Part shown: positions 43,999 through 52,314 of the stretch, piece after piece | How the letters are laid out: every line of letters starts with the position of its first letter | Position numbering within the stretch: the first letter of the stretch is position 1 | Assembly: GCF_001428045.1 (NCBI RefSeq) | Contig: NZ_LMSD01000044.1 | Coordinates: forward strand, 186,001-250,000 | Length of the DNA: 64,000 nucleotides | DNA from: Paenibacillus sp. Soil750 | Lineage (GTDB): Bacteria; Bacillota; Bacilli; Paenibacillales; NBRC-103111 | Direction of reading: 5' to 3' | Notes under the pieces: model-generated | Database searches by the model: none | The model's input: only the letters and a program-made list of their open reading frames with translations | What the model was told of the DNA's origin: nothing | Program-made: the position numbers and the translations under genes

Positions 43999-44640
43999 AT
44001 GAAAGTTAATGATAATTATCTGAAAGAACAATTAAAGCATGTTTATTGGTTAAATGGTGGTTGTTGCGCGGGCAAGACCACAATGACAAAGAAATTTGTT
44101 GAGGAGTTAGGATTTCAAACGCTAGAGGATAATGTCTTAAAATATAGACCATTCACTAGCCCTGTTGAATACCCTGCCATTCAATATCCTCATCCTGGTT
44201 TGGACTGGGACAAATGGTTTAATAAACCCAATGATGAACATTGTGAATGGCTTTTTCAAATTGTCGAAGAAATGATGGAGTTTTATGTTATTGATTTGTT
44301 GAAATTGCCTACCGATACACCAATCATAATAGATTTAGGAATAATGCCTGAATTAATATTACCCTTTATTCCTAAAGAAAGAATGATATGTCTCTACACG
44401 TCTGATAAAGAAATAGAAAGGCTATATTTCTTCAGGGAAGACCATAAGATGATTTTGGATGTTATTAACCAAACAGCTAGTCCATCAGAAGCAATCAAAA
44501 ACGGCAACAAAAACATGGTGAAGTTTTCTCATGATATTAGAAATGCCTGTATTGATAATGGTATCAAAACCATTGAAAGAACAAATAGCTTAAGTGTTAA
44601 AGAACAATTTAGACTAGTTCGTGAACATTTCGGAATTTAA
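43999..44640 (+). CDS. P-loop NTPase, kinase-like
   Basis: 213 residues from ATG 43999. Walker A is LNGGCCAGKTTMTK at residues about 18-31. A later DTPIIIDLGIMPELI strand may be Walker B, and ICLYTSDKEIERLYFFREDH looks like the lid/arginine region of small-molecule or nucleotide kinases. It is related to the adenylate-kinase/shikimate-kinase fold but not to a named family I can confirm. AT-rich. A short leader frame and RBS-covering stem-loop upstream suggest translational control, as is common for antibiotic-modifying kinases. Confidence 0.7.
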   Translation: MKVNDNYLKEQLKHVYWLNGGCCAGKTTMTKKFVEELGFQTLEDNVLKYRPFTSPVEYPAIQYPHPGLDWDKWFNKPNDEHCEWLFQIVEEMMEFYVIDLLKLPTDTPIIIDLGIMPELILPFIPKERMICLYTSDKEIERLYFFREDHKMILDVINQTASPSEAIKNGNKNMVKFSHDIRNACIDNGIKTIERTNSLSVKEQFRLVREHFGI

Positions 44641-44671
44641 GTTGAACCTCCAGTAGCGTAGGTATCATGTG

Positions 44672-44718
44672 CAGGCTGTCAAATAGACAGCCTGTTGCAC
44701 GAACGCAGAACTATAGCA
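44672..44718. repeat. Composite dispersed element: hairpin then 5'-type arm
   Basis: CAGGCTGTC / GACAGCCTG (perfect 9 bp), then CACGAACGCAGAACTATAGC. Here an arm of the 5' type follows the hairpin. Confidence 0.7.
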
Positions 44719-44754
44719 CCACAACATTAAGCTTAAAAAAGGAGCAATTTAGCG

Positions 44755-45057
44755 ATGTACGAACATCTCGTTGTATTCAAGTTCAATACTAATGTCACGC
44801 CAATTAAGCAACAGGAATTGCTGGATCAATTGTTATCGTTTCGGGATCGTATCCCCGGAATATTTGATATAAGTGCAGGCATCAACGTAACTCAAGAAAC
44901 GGAAAATATTAAGGGCTATACTCTCGGATTACGGGTAACGTTTGAAGACCTTGCGTCGCTGCGTTCATATGGTCCGCATCCCGTTCATCAAGAATTTGTT
45001 AAATCGCTGGATGGTATACTGGAAAATGTTATTGTAGTTGATTACCCATTGGTTTAA
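44755..45057 (+). CDS. Dabb-family (stress-responsive A/B barrel) protein
   Basis: 100 residues from ATG 44755 with AAAGGAG upstream. MYEHLVVFKFNTNVTPIKQQELLDQLLSFRDRIPGIFDISAGIN followed by YGPHPVHQEFVKSLDGILENVIVVDYPL covers the entire dimeric ferredoxin-like Dabb domain. Members act as small stress proteins, or occasionally enzymes; the role here is unknown. Followed within 11 bases by a repeat hairpin that probably terminates it. Confidence 0.88.
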   Translation: MYEHLVVFKFNTNVTPIKQQELLDQLLSFRDRIPGIFDISAGINVTQETENIKGYTLGLRVTFEDLASLRSYGPHPVHQEFVKSLDGILENVIVVDYPLV

Positions 45058-45067
45058 GCAACCAATA

Positions 45068-45122
45068 CGAGGCTGCCGGTATAGATCGGCAGCCTCGTTA
45101 CGCTAAGGGCAGGATAGTTCAA
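45068..45122. repeat. Composite dispersed element: hairpin then arm
   Basis: A perfect 11-bp stem CGAGGCTGCCG / CGGCAGCCTCG with an 8-base loop, then TTACGCTAAGGGCAGGATAG and TTCAA. Confidence 0.8.
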
Positions 45123-45311
45123 TTAAAATTAATAATTCTCTTATTCAAATATTACAGATTATGCCATAATTAATCATCCTATAAGAAAGAGAGTGATTAA
45201 AATAAAATATTTAATTTATTTTTCCGTAGAACGAACTTAGATGTGCGGAAGAGATAATCATTTTCTAAAGTCCCTTTCTAAGATGCCAAATATGGAGGGG
45301 GTGGGAGATTT

Positions 45312-45827
45312 TTGATAGAAACAAAACGTCTTATAATTAGAGAAATGGTGCAGTCTGATTATGATGCATTGTGCGGAATATTGTGTGATGAGGAAGTAAT
45401 GCGTGCTGCTTATGAAAGTGCATTCAACTTAGAAGAAGCACAAAATTGGCTTAACAGACATCTTAAAAGATATGAAGAGTATGGTTTTGGACTTTGGGCT
45501 GTTGTATTAAAAGAAACAAACGAAATGATTGGTCAATGTGGCTTGACAATGCAAGGCTGGAGAGAAAAAGAAATTTTGGAAATAGGATTTTTGTTTCAAA
45601 AAGCGTATTGGCACAAAGGTTACGCAACAGAAGCGGCAATTGCTTGCAAGGAATACGCTTTCTCAGTTCTTAATGCAAATAGGGTATATTCTATTATTAG
45701 GGACACAAATATAGCCTCTCAAAAAGTTGCTGTTCGAAACGGTATGAATATTATTGATAAAGATACTAAGAATTTTAGGAATATAGATATGGAATTTTTT
45801 CTGTATTCTGTAGAGCGAACAAAATGA
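45312..45827 (+). CDS. GNAT acetyltransferase, RimJ/RimL-type
   Basis: 171 residues from TTG 45312 with GGAGGGGGTGGGAG upstream (no ATG start fits). IETKRLIIREMVQSDYDAL and GFLFQKAYWHKGYATEAA (acetyl-CoA site, Q/RxxGxA), then NANRVYSIIRDTNIASQKVAVRNGM are typical of the RimL-like branch that acetylates protein N-termini or small molecules. AT-rich compared with GNAT genes elsewhere. Confidence 0.88.
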   Translation: MIETKRLIIREMVQSDYDALCGILCDEEVMRAAYESAFNLEEAQNWLNRHLKRYEEYGFGLWAVVLKETNEMIGQCGLTMQGWREKEILEIGFLFQKAYWHKGYATEAAIACKEYAFSVLNANRVYSIIRDTNIASQKVAVRNGMNIIDKDTKNFRNIDMEFFLYSVERTK

Positions 45828-45982
45828 GCATAATACAAAGTAAAAAACAATTGATAATGTTAAATGCTATTATGAAAGTCAAATTGATAAATTCCAAGTT
45901 GTAGAGATAATTTTGATTCTCAATCGTTTTCAATTGCGAATATAAATATGTTTACAATTTACTACAAATGGCAAAACATCCT

Positions 45983-46110
45983 TAAACTAACGGGACACGA
46001 GAGCTCAATAAATAATTGATTGAAGCTGCCTCGCAATGGAACGGCAGCTCCATTACGTTAACGGGCAGTAGAGCGTGGTGGTCTTTGGCGCTTCGGGCAG
46101 GATAGTTCAA
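45983..46110. repeat. Composite dispersed element: arm, hairpin, two arms
   Basis: TAAACTAACGGGACACGAGA, then the AAGCTGCC / GGCAGCT hairpin (46023-46049), then ACGTTAACGGGCAGTAGAGC, and 36 bases on a second CTTCGGGCAGGATAGTTCAA. Confidence 0.75.
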
Positions 46111-46175
46111 ATACTTCGGAAAGTATTCCACCAGCCAAATGATTATTTAAGAATTGACTAGTGGTCATTAAACCC

Positions 46176-46204
46176 TTGACTTCCCACATCAAATCATATA
46201 TCCT
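46176..46204 (+). promoter_or_regulatory. Promoter upstream of the MutS2-like leader
   Basis: TTGACT (46176-46181), a 17-base spacer, then TATCCT. Placed about 50 bases before the short ORF at 46255. Confidence 0.5.
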
Positions 46205-46254
46205 ACTTACATCATACGATTTCAATGCAAGACACATTCCCTACGAGGTGTTTT

Positions 46255-46284
46255 ATGAGTGTAGCAGGTTTTCAACAGGCATAA
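46255..46284 (+). CDS. Possible 9-residue leader peptide
   Basis: ACGAGGTG with good spacing precedes ATG 46255, encoding MSVAGFQQA and a stop. A short RBS-led frame at the start of a long leader with a terminator is typical of ribosome-mediated attenuation. Confidence 0.4.
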   Translation: MSVAGFQQA

Positions 46285-46391
46285 CTTAAGAAGATAACAT
46301 TCTATTCTATAGGTGAAGCGGGATACCGTTTCTTAAAATCCTATATGATAGTTTTATTTAAGTTACCTATGAAGAACCCTGCGAATACATC

Positions 46392-46475
46392 ATGAACCAT
46401 GACTCGAACAGAGGAAGTACACTGCGGCTTTGGACACAAATCCCTTGTCAGCTGATGGCTTTTCTCTATATGTAA
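46392..46475 (+). CDS. Possible 27-residue leader peptide
   Basis: A frame from ATG 46392 to TAA 46473, with middle part STLRLWTQIPCQLMAF. The RBS is weak. Its end lies 23 bases before the terminator stem at 46499, so a stalled ribosome could prevent the stem from forming. Tentative. Confidence 0.3.
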   Translation: MNHDSNRGSTLRLWTQIPCQLMAFLYM

Positions 46476-46498
46476 CGTCATGTAAATTGAGTGTAAAG

Positions 46499-46525
46499 AG
46501 CTGTGGGTTTCCCGCAGCTTTTTTT
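46499..46525 (+). terminator. Terminator/attenuator before the MutS2-like gene
   Basis: AGCTGTGGG / CCCGCAGCT (9 bp, one G-T) with a 3-base loop, followed by TTTTTTT, 83 bases upstream of the gene and downstream of its promoter. Confidence 0.8.
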
Positions 46526-46607
46526 GCGCTTATTTGGGCATAAACGTTGAAATCTTATGGTGCAGGGATCTTCATCATGATCACCCAATCGTGAGGAGAA
46601 TGCAAAG

Positions 46608-48518
46608 ATGAATCCAAGTACAAAGGACAAATTACAATATAACGAATTGAAGACACTCGTCCAAAGCTATTGTGTAAGCAGTCTGGGCAAGCAACTGATC
46701 GATCAGCTCGAACCAAGTTCAAACCTCAAAGTAGTGAAGCAACGTCTCCTTGAAACAACGGAAGCCCGCGCGATACTGGATACCGAGGGACATGTGCCGC
46801 TGCTGGGGATTTCGAATATTAAATTCATGATGGAGAAGCTGGACAAAGGGATGGTGCTGGATCCCTCCGAACTGATTGCCATTGCTGATTTTCTCCGGGG
46901 TTGCCGGAAAGTCAAGAAGTTCATGACCGAGAAGGAATTCTACGCTCCTAAGCTAAGTGCTTATGCCAACTCCATGTGGGATTTCCAGAACATTGAAGAT
47001 GCAATTCACCAAGCTATTAAAGGGAATCGGGTGGACTCCGGGGCGAGTAAAGAGCTCAGACGAATCCGCAAGCATATTGATATTGCCGAGGCGAAGATTG
47101 AGGAGCAGCTGCAAAAGTTTCTGAAGAACAGCGCGAACAAGGAGGTTATTCAGGAGTTTTTTGTCAGCAAAAAAAATGACCGCTTCACCATCCCGATTAA
47201 AGCTGCCTATAAGCATCAAGTGGCTGGAACGATTGTCGAAATATCTTCCAAGGGATCGACGGTGTTTATGGAGCCGTTAACTGTTGCCAAGTATAACGCA
47301 GAGCTTTCGGGTCTCAAGATGGAGGAGGGGATGGAGGAGCTTCAGATTCTGTCGGCTCTATCGGATTTAGTCGCAAATCAAACCCAGCCGATAACGGTCA
47401 ATATTGATTTGATTAGTCTGTACGATATGATTTTCGCCAAAGGAAAATTTAGCAAAAGCATGGATGGAATCGCACCTAAAGTGAACGACCACGGGACGAT
47501 TAAGTTGGTCCGATGCAGGCATCCGTTATTGTCCGGAAGTGCGGTTCCACTGGATTTTGAAATTGGCGATAGATATCGCAGTTTGGTCATTACGGGTCCG
47601 AATGCGGGGGGCAAGACGGTTGTTCTGAAGACGGTCGGTTTGATCGCGCTGGCGGTGATGTCCGGATTTCACATCGCGGCGGATGCGTCTACCGAAGTGG
47701 CTGTGTTTGATCGTATGTTCGTTGATATAGGGGATAATCAGAGCCTGGAGAATGCGCTTAGTACCTTTTCGTCCCATATGAAAAATATAGCCGAGATCAT
47801 GCGCCAAGCGAATAGGAATACGTTGTTGTTGTTTGATGAGATTGGTAGCGGAACGGAACCCAATGAGGGTGCGGCACTGGCCATTGCGATTCTGGAAGAA
47901 TTTTACCAAATGGGTTGTATGACGGTTGCGACCACGCACTATGGAGAGATTAAGGAATTTTCGGAACGGCATCCGGATTTCATGAACGCAGCCATGGCAT
48001 TCGACAACGAGACCTTAGAGCCGCAATATAAGCTACTGATTGGGCAATCGGGCGAGAGCAATGCGCTTTGGATCTCGAAGAGGATGGAGTTGAAAGATGA
48101 GGTATTGGGGCGGGCGAAGCTGTATATGAAGAGTAAGAACTATCGGTTGGATCTCCTTCATGAAAGTAAAGTGATGAAGAAGCCGGTAGTGGCACATACG
48201 GATGAAACGGAAGTTGTACTTGAGGAGTACGGGATGGGTGATCGTGTGCGGTTATTAGAGCATGATGAACCCGCGATCGTGTACAAAGGCCGAGATAGCT
48301 TCAACCATATGACGGTTTTATTTGAAGGGCAACTCGTAGAGGTGCATGCCAAGCGGGTATCCTTAGAACTACGAGCCAGCGAGTTGTATCCTACGGGATA
48401 TGATCTGAATACGCTGTTCACCAGCTATAAAGACCGCAAGTTTCAGCACGACATGGAGCGTGGCTCGAAGAAAGCGTTGCGGCAAGTGCAGAAGGAAATA
48501 CGGAAGCAACGGGAGTGA
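46608..48518 (+). CDS. MutS2-type ATPase paralogue lacking the Smr domain
   Basis: 636 residues from ATG 46608 with GTGAGGAG upstream. The MutS core is present: LQYNELKTLVQSYC and a clamp-like coiled-coil middle, then Walker A GPNAGGKT at about 329-336, NQSLENALSTFSSHMKNI, Walker B LLLFDEIGSGTEPNEG and TTHYGEIKEFS. The C-terminus has a KOW-like segment (YGMGDRVRLLEHDEPAIVY) but ends KQRE without the about 80-residue Smr nuclease domain of canonical MutS2 (about 785 residues). MutS2 proteins act on collided ribosomes or recombination intermediates; this paralogue would be ATPase only. The long leader with a terminator suggests antibiotic-type attenuation (inference). Confidence 0.88.
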   Translation: MNPSTKDKLQYNELKTLVQSYCVSSLGKQLIDQLEPSSNLKVVKQRLLETTEARAILDTEGHVPLLGISNIKFMMEKLDKGMVLDPSELIAIADFLRGCRKVKKFMTEKEFYAPKLSAYANSMWDFQNIEDAIHQAIKGNRVDSGASKELRRIRKHIDIAEAKIEEQLQKFLKNSANKEVIQEFFVSKKNDRFTIPIKAAYKHQVAGTIVEISSKGSTVFMEPLTVAKYNAELSGLKMEEGMEELQILSALSDLVANQTQPITVNIDLISLYDMIFAKGKFSKSMDGIAPKVNDHGTIKLVRCRHPLLSGSAVPLDFEIGDRYRSLVITGPNAGGKTVVLKTVGLIALAVMSGFHIAADASTEVAVFDRMFVDIGDNQSLENALSTFSSHMKNIAEIMRQANRNTLLLFDEIGSGTEPNEGAALAIAILEEFYQMGCMTVATTHYGEIKEFSERHPDFMNAAMAFDNETLEPQYKLLIGQSGESNALWISKRMELKDEVLGRAKLYMKSKNYRLDLLHESKVMKKPVVAHTDETEVVLEEYGMGDRVRLLEHDEPAIVYKGRDSFNHMTVLFEGQLVEVHAKRVSLELRASELYPTGYDLNTLFTSYKDRKFQHDMERGSKKALRQVQKEIRKQRE

Positions 48519-48554
48519 GAGGATCGTCCCGACCAGTTAGGTGGCACCGGAAGC

Positions 48555-48592
48555 AAACGCTTCTCGTCTCAATAAGACGAGGAGCGTTTTTG
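48555..48592 (+). terminator. Terminator of the MutS2-like gene
   Basis: A 15-bp stem AAACGCTTCTCGTCT / AGACGAGGAGCGTTT (one G-T pair) with a 5-base loop, then TTGCATTTTC. Confidence 0.85.
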
Positions 48593-48711
48593 CATTTTCA
48601 AAAATTGAAGGATGTTTGAAAAATTAACTATCTAACATATTCAAGAAATTGATAAAACCTAATTGAGTTTGTTTAACGTCCAAAAATGGTCGGTTGTCAT
48701 GAACTGTCGGG

Positions 48712-48850
48712 TGACAAGAACATTATCTCATTAATTGCCGCGTAAATCGCGTTTTTTTAATTTATGGGATCAAGTTCTTGTCACGAGCTAATGACAAGAA
48801 CTTGATCCCATTCCCGATTTTGACAAGAACTTGATCTCATTCCCGACGGG
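48712..48850. repeat. Transposon-end-like repeat A array with perfect palindrome
   Basis: TGACAAGAACATTATCTCAT at 48712. A perfect 20-bp inverted repeat follows: ATGGGATCAAGTTCTTGTCA at 48764-48783 and its complement at 48792-48811. A further direct copy starts at 48821 (period 29). The array would suit the multiple transposase-binding sites at the abutting ends of two elements. No transposase is attached. Confidence 0.7.
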
Positions 48851-48889
48851 GGTATTACGACGGCTCCGGCTTGTGGTTAAACTGCTTTT

Positions 48890-48919
48890 CTCAGCTAATG
48901 GGTAGGTTAATTCAATTAA
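48890..48919. repeat. Dispersed element arm
   Basis: CTCAGCTAATGGGTAGGTTA and following ATTCAATTAA. Confidence 0.5.
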
Positions 48920-48990
48920 TTACTCGCCAAATATTCCTCTAGAAAAGGGATCAACCAATACGGTATTCATCTTACCATTACTTCTTTCAA

Positions 48991-49255
48991 ATGAAACAGA
49001 CCAGTATGGCTGTAATCTATTCTATTGAGAACTGTTCGCAAATAATGGGAATTCCAGTACCCAAAATAACTATGGAAGATACAGTCCATATTATTGACCA
49101 AGTAATAACAGAAAATAAAGCGGAACTGTTTCATGTGGTAACACTAAATCCAGAAATCACCATGTCTTGTCAGCATGATTTACTGCTCCATACCATAATT
49201 GATGAGGCGGGTCACCTTACCGCGGACGGTGCAGGTATTGTCATGGTCTCTCGTC
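48991..49255 (+). pseudogene. Truncated WecG/TagA/CpsF glycosyltransferase N-terminus
   Basis: From ATG 48991 without an RBS: IMGIPVPKITMEDTVHIIDQV, LFHVVTLNPEITM and GHLTADGAGIVMVSRLKG match the first about 85 residues of TagA-type N-acetylmannosaminyl transferases (about 240 residues). The frame then passes, without interruption, into alpha-L-rhamnosidase-like sequence (LELLKTYRPAVIELLDWFHERL), so two unrelated genes are joined. Dead fragment. Confidence 0.6.
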
Positions 49256-49924
49256 TAAAAGGTGATCTGGAATTGCTTAAAACTTACCGTCCTGCCGTCA
49301 TAGAATTGTTGGACTGGTTCCATGAACGTTTGACAGAGGAAGGCATTGTCGGTGTAACGTCCAATCGTTATTGGAGCTGCTCTGTACCGCGAATTACCTG
49401 ATACACCAACATATGCAGATAATGGCAGTCCTATCTGGCATGATAACAGAGGAAGAAGCAAAGAAATTGATGGGACGTGCCCTGCGGGAACCTATTCATC
49501 GTGTAACGCTTCCTTATTCTTATCAGCTGTTTCAGGCATTAAAAGCAACTGACTTGCAAGAATATTCGTTCGGCATTTGGCCCAAGGACTGACGACATTA
49601 CCCGAGACAGAAGTCAATCCTCGCAGTGATTGTCATGCTTGGAGTGCCCTCCCTCTTGCTGAATTTCCTGCATCTATACTGGGTGTTACACCTGCTGAGC
49701 CTGGATTTTCTGTCGTAAGGATTGAGCCTCAAATCGGAAAGTTGGAATGGGCAAAGGGCAGCGTGGCTACGGTAAAGGGAATGGTTGAAGTAGATTGGAA
49801 GTTGGAAGAGAATGACTTCACGTTAAGTGTTAAGGTACCAGAAGGCGTTACTGCGCTTGTCAAACTTCCTGATGGGTCAGAACAGACTTTTACAAATGAA
49901 GCAACGTTTCAAGTGGTTGTACTT
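49250..49924 (+). pseudogene. Remnants of a GH78 alpha-L-rhamnosidase
   Basis: Three pieces in different frames: LLKTYRPAVIELLDWFHERL (to about 49350); IHQHMQIMAVLSGMITEEEAKKLMGRAL, then YSYQLFQALKATDL (about 49390-49575); and LPETEVNPRSDCHAWSALPL, GVTPAEPGFSVVRIEPQIGKL and a C-terminal beta-sandwich (about 49583-49924). These are in GH78 order with large internal deletions. The apparent 116-residue frame at 49577-49927 is only the C-terminal domain. Confidence 0.65.
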
Positions 49925-49987
49925 TAACATGGATTACCCCCTTTATGGAAAAACTTACTGCTTTTATAATCGAATTTTTTACGACCA

Positions 49988-50021
49988 AAAACACGAGCCA
50001 AACTGGCATCGTGTTTTTTTT
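49988..50021 (+). terminator. Terminator after the rhamnosidase remnant
   Basis: AAACACGA / TCGTGTTT with inner CCA / TGG pairing, then TTTTT. Confidence 0.75.
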
Positions 50022-50023
50022 GT

Positions 50024-50188
50024 AGCAACTATCATGTTGCGACATGCATTATTGACGATGGTGAGATTGGCACCATCTCGGTCGACATGGATAAGAGTGT
50101 TGTTCATGAAACAAACAGCTGGGATACGCGATTCACCGAGAAATATGAGAATAGATCAATAATCAGTGAGAATAGGTCATTGTTTTGA
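50024..50188 (+). pseudogene. Short coding remnant before the sugar operon
   Basis: An open frame reads DDGEIGTISVDMDKSVVHET and SWDTRFTEKYE to a stop at 50186; it starts inside the preceding terminator and has no start codon. It looks like the C-terminus of a lost gene; family not recognised. Confidence 0.3.
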
Positions 50189-50208
50189 AAAAAATGATGT
50201 CTTATAAT
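50180..50208 (+). promoter_or_regulatory. Promoter of the sugar-uptake operon
   Basis: TTGTTT (50180-50185), 17-base spacer, TATAAT (50203-50208). Confidence 0.65.
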
Positions 50209-50226
50209 TGCTTTAACGAAATGGAA

Positions 50227-50240
50227 TGTAAACGCTATCA
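50227..50240. promoter_or_regulatory. cre site (CcpA catabolite repression)
   Basis: TGTAAACGCTATCA fits the cre consensus WGWAANCGNTNWCA at every position. It lies about 19 bases downstream of the -10 box, a position where CcpA blocks transcription as a roadblock. Confidence 0.75.
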
Positions 50241-50386
50241 ATGTATATCCAATCTACTAATCCATTGATGACGTTTTGCTCTGGCGTAGAGGGGGACTGA
50301 CATTTCGGCACTCCATATATTTTATAGATATTGTTATGTGTCAATAAATACGTTGAATAGTCCAATGAAAAAGGGAGCGTGACACG

Positions 50387-51307
50387 GTGCAAATACAAAA
50401 AAGCAGCATGAAAAACAGCTCAATAAGAAAATTTCTCTTTATACTTCCTTTTATGGTTTTACTTGGTGTCTTTGCATATTACCCGCTATACGGATGGGTT
50501 TATGCATTCTTTGACTATACACCGCCAATTCCGCTGTCCAAATCGCCATTTGTTGGTCTGAAGTGGTTTTATACTTTGGTCGAAAACCAAGTAAAGATCG
50601 ATCAAACACTTCAAATAATTAAGAACACGTTTGGGATGAGTGGCTTGAATCTGCTATTCTCTTGGCTGCCGATGATTTTTGCCATATTCCTGAATGAGAT
50701 CAAAGCCATTCGTTTCCGGAGGTTTATACAGACGGTAACAACCTTGCCGAACTTCATCAGCTGGGTATTGGTCTATTCACTGGCATTTTCAATGTTCTCT
50801 AGTGAAGGTATAGTCAACGGCCTTTTGAAACAACTTGGAGTTATCGATTCCCCGATTTTACTTCTTCAAAACTCCGACCATGTCTGGATAATGATGTGGA
50901 TATGGACAACTTGGAAAACATTGGGCTGGTCAGCGATATTGTATATAGCTGCGATTATGAGTATAGATGATTCTCTATATGAAGCAGCCTATGTAGACGG
51001 CGCGACAAGAATGAGGGTGATCTGGCATGTCGTATTACCGAGTATGGTGCCGACCTATTTTGTTTTGTTGATGCTGCAAATTGCGAGTTTTCTGAATAAT
51101 GGCTTGGAGCAATATTTCGTATTTCAAAATGCATTTAACAAGGATTCCATACAGGTTTTAGACTTATATGTGTACAACTTGGCAATGGGGGGCGGTAGCT
51201 ATTCCGTGTCCGTCGCGATTAGTATGCTAAAGAGCTTGATTAGTGTTGTACTTCTCTTTTCTGTGAATGGACTATCAAAAAGACTAAGGGGAGAGAGTAT
51301 TGTATGA
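50387..51307 (+). CDS. Sugar ABC transporter permease, LplB-like
   Basis: 306 residues from GTG 50387 with GGGAGCGTG upstream. Six membrane helices, KFLFILPFMVLLGVFAYYPLYGWVYAF at the N-terminus and the cytoplasmic EAA loop EAAYVDGATRMRVIWHVVLPSM near residue 205, which contacts the ATPase. Family: CUT1 LplB/YteP permeases for complex carbohydrates (rhamnogalacturonan, xylan and similar). First gene of the operon; the next gene overlaps it by four bases. The ATPase (MsmX-type) is not encoded here, as usual for this group. Confidence 0.92.
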   Translation: MQIQKSSMKNSSIRKFLFILPFMVLLGVFAYYPLYGWVYAFFDYTPPIPLSKSPFVGLKWFYTLVENQVKIDQTLQIIKNTFGMSGLNLLFSWLPMIFAIFLNEIKAIRFRRFIQTVTTLPNFISWVLVYSLAFSMFSSEGIVNGLLKQLGVIDSPILLLQNSDHVWIMMWIWTTWKTLGWSAILYIAAIMSIDDSLYEAAYVDGATRMRVIWHVVLPSMVPTYFVLLMLQIASFLNNGLEQYFVFQNAFNKDSIQVLDLYVYNLAMGGGSYSVSVAISMLKSLISVVLLFSVNGLSKRLRGESIV

Positions 51308-52272
51308 GTGATACAGCAGCAGGGCTGGCGCCGAATGATAAAGTGCCCGGCAGCCATCTCACCAGAAAAATGAAAGTGCAAGTCAGCCCAACAGATAAGA
51401 TGATTACTGTTTTAACCTATGTGTTGTTTTCCCTGTATGCGTTTATATGTGTATATCCATTTTACTCCATCATTATTAATACCATAAGCGCAAACGATAT
51501 TAGTGCCAAAGGTGATGTTATCTTTTACCCGATAAATATTCAATTTCATAACTACGTGGATGCATTTAAAATACCAGGTTTATGGGATGCAGCCATCGTG
51601 TCTATAGGAAGGACCGTGATTGGAACCACTTTGACGGTAGGAGCCTCCGCCTTTCTGGGATTCATGTTTACTCAGGAGGATATGTGGAAGAGAAAATTTT
51701 GGTATCGCTATACGGTGTTAACGATGTTTTTTAATGCCGGGGTTATTCCGTGGTATTTGACAATGAGGTCTTTGCATCTGACAAACAATTTTTTTGCCTA
51801 TATTCTACCGACAATCGTAGCTCCGTTTTTCATCATTCTTGTAAAGACTTTCGTGGAATCAACGCCGAAGGAATTGCAACAGGCGGCAAGTATCGACGGA
51901 GCCGGGACCATGACCCTTTTTTTCAAAGTCATGTTGCCTATCTGTAAGCCCATATTGGCCACAGTCGCGATATTCGCTGCAGTGGATCAGTGGAACTCCT
52001 TCCAGGATACGTTGTTGTTGGTCACGGAGAGCAAGCTTTATAGCTTACAGTTTATTCTATACAACTATATTAATCAGGCAAGTTCCATATCCAACATGGT
52101 AAACCTGCAGAATGCCGGCTCGACAGCGATAACAAGTCTGGCAACAAAGCAAACCACTACGTCAATTCGAATGACGGTGACCATTATTGTTGTAGCGCCT
52201 ATTTTGTTGGTTTATCCGATCTTCCAAAGGTTTTTTGTAAAGGGGATTATGCTCGGTGCAGTGAAAGGATAA
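51304..52272 (+). CDS. Sugar ABC transporter permease, YtcP/LplC-like
   Basis: 322 residues; start ATG overlaps the upstream stop (ATGA). Six membrane helices; EAA loop QQAASIDGAGTMTLFFKVMLPICKP; N-terminal AFICVYPFYSIIINTISANDIS is typical of the second CUT1 permease (YtcP). Forms the channel with the LplB-like protein. Confidence 0.92.
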   Translation: MSDTAAGLAPNDKVPGSHLTRKMKVQVSPTDKMITVLTYVLFSLYAFICVYPFYSIIINTISANDISAKGDVIFYPINIQFHNYVDAFKIPGLWDAAIVSIGRTVIGTTLTVGASAFLGFMFTQEDMWKRKFWYRYTVLTMFFNAGVIPWYLTMRSLHLTNNFFAYILPTIVAPFFIILVKTFVESTPKELQQAASIDGAGTMTLFFKVMLPICKPILATVAIFAAVDQWNSFQDTLLLVTESKLYSLQFILYNYINQASSISNMVNLQNAGSTAITSLATKQTTTSIRMTVTIIVVAPILLVYPIFQRFFVKGIMLGAVKG

Positions 52273-52314
52273 TTTGCACCGGTTTAATAAATTGAAGGAA
52301 AATGGGGGTTGAGT

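Larger units (their letters stand above)
45828..46607. other. 780-base leader region with repeats and attenuator features
   Basis: It holds a composite dispersed element (45983-46110), a promoter (46176-46204), a short RBS-led ORF (46255-46284), a longer candidate leader ORF (46392-46475) and a terminator (46499-46525) before the MutS2-like gene. No larger gene was seen. Confidence 0.5.
48593..48990. other. Gene-free stretch with transposon-end-like repeats
   Basis: About 400 bases containing the repeat A array and a dispersed element arm; no coding frame was seen. Confidence 0.5.

Noticed and set aside
45904..45940. Fur-box-like TGATTCTCAATCGTTTTCA
   Set aside because: The match to the 7-1-7 Fur pattern is poor, and no iron-related gene follows.
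46300..46525. T-box or other known riboswitch before the MutS2-like gene
   Set aside because: No T-box sequence (GGTGG-ACCGCG) or recognisable aptamer was found; only short frames and a terminator are visible.
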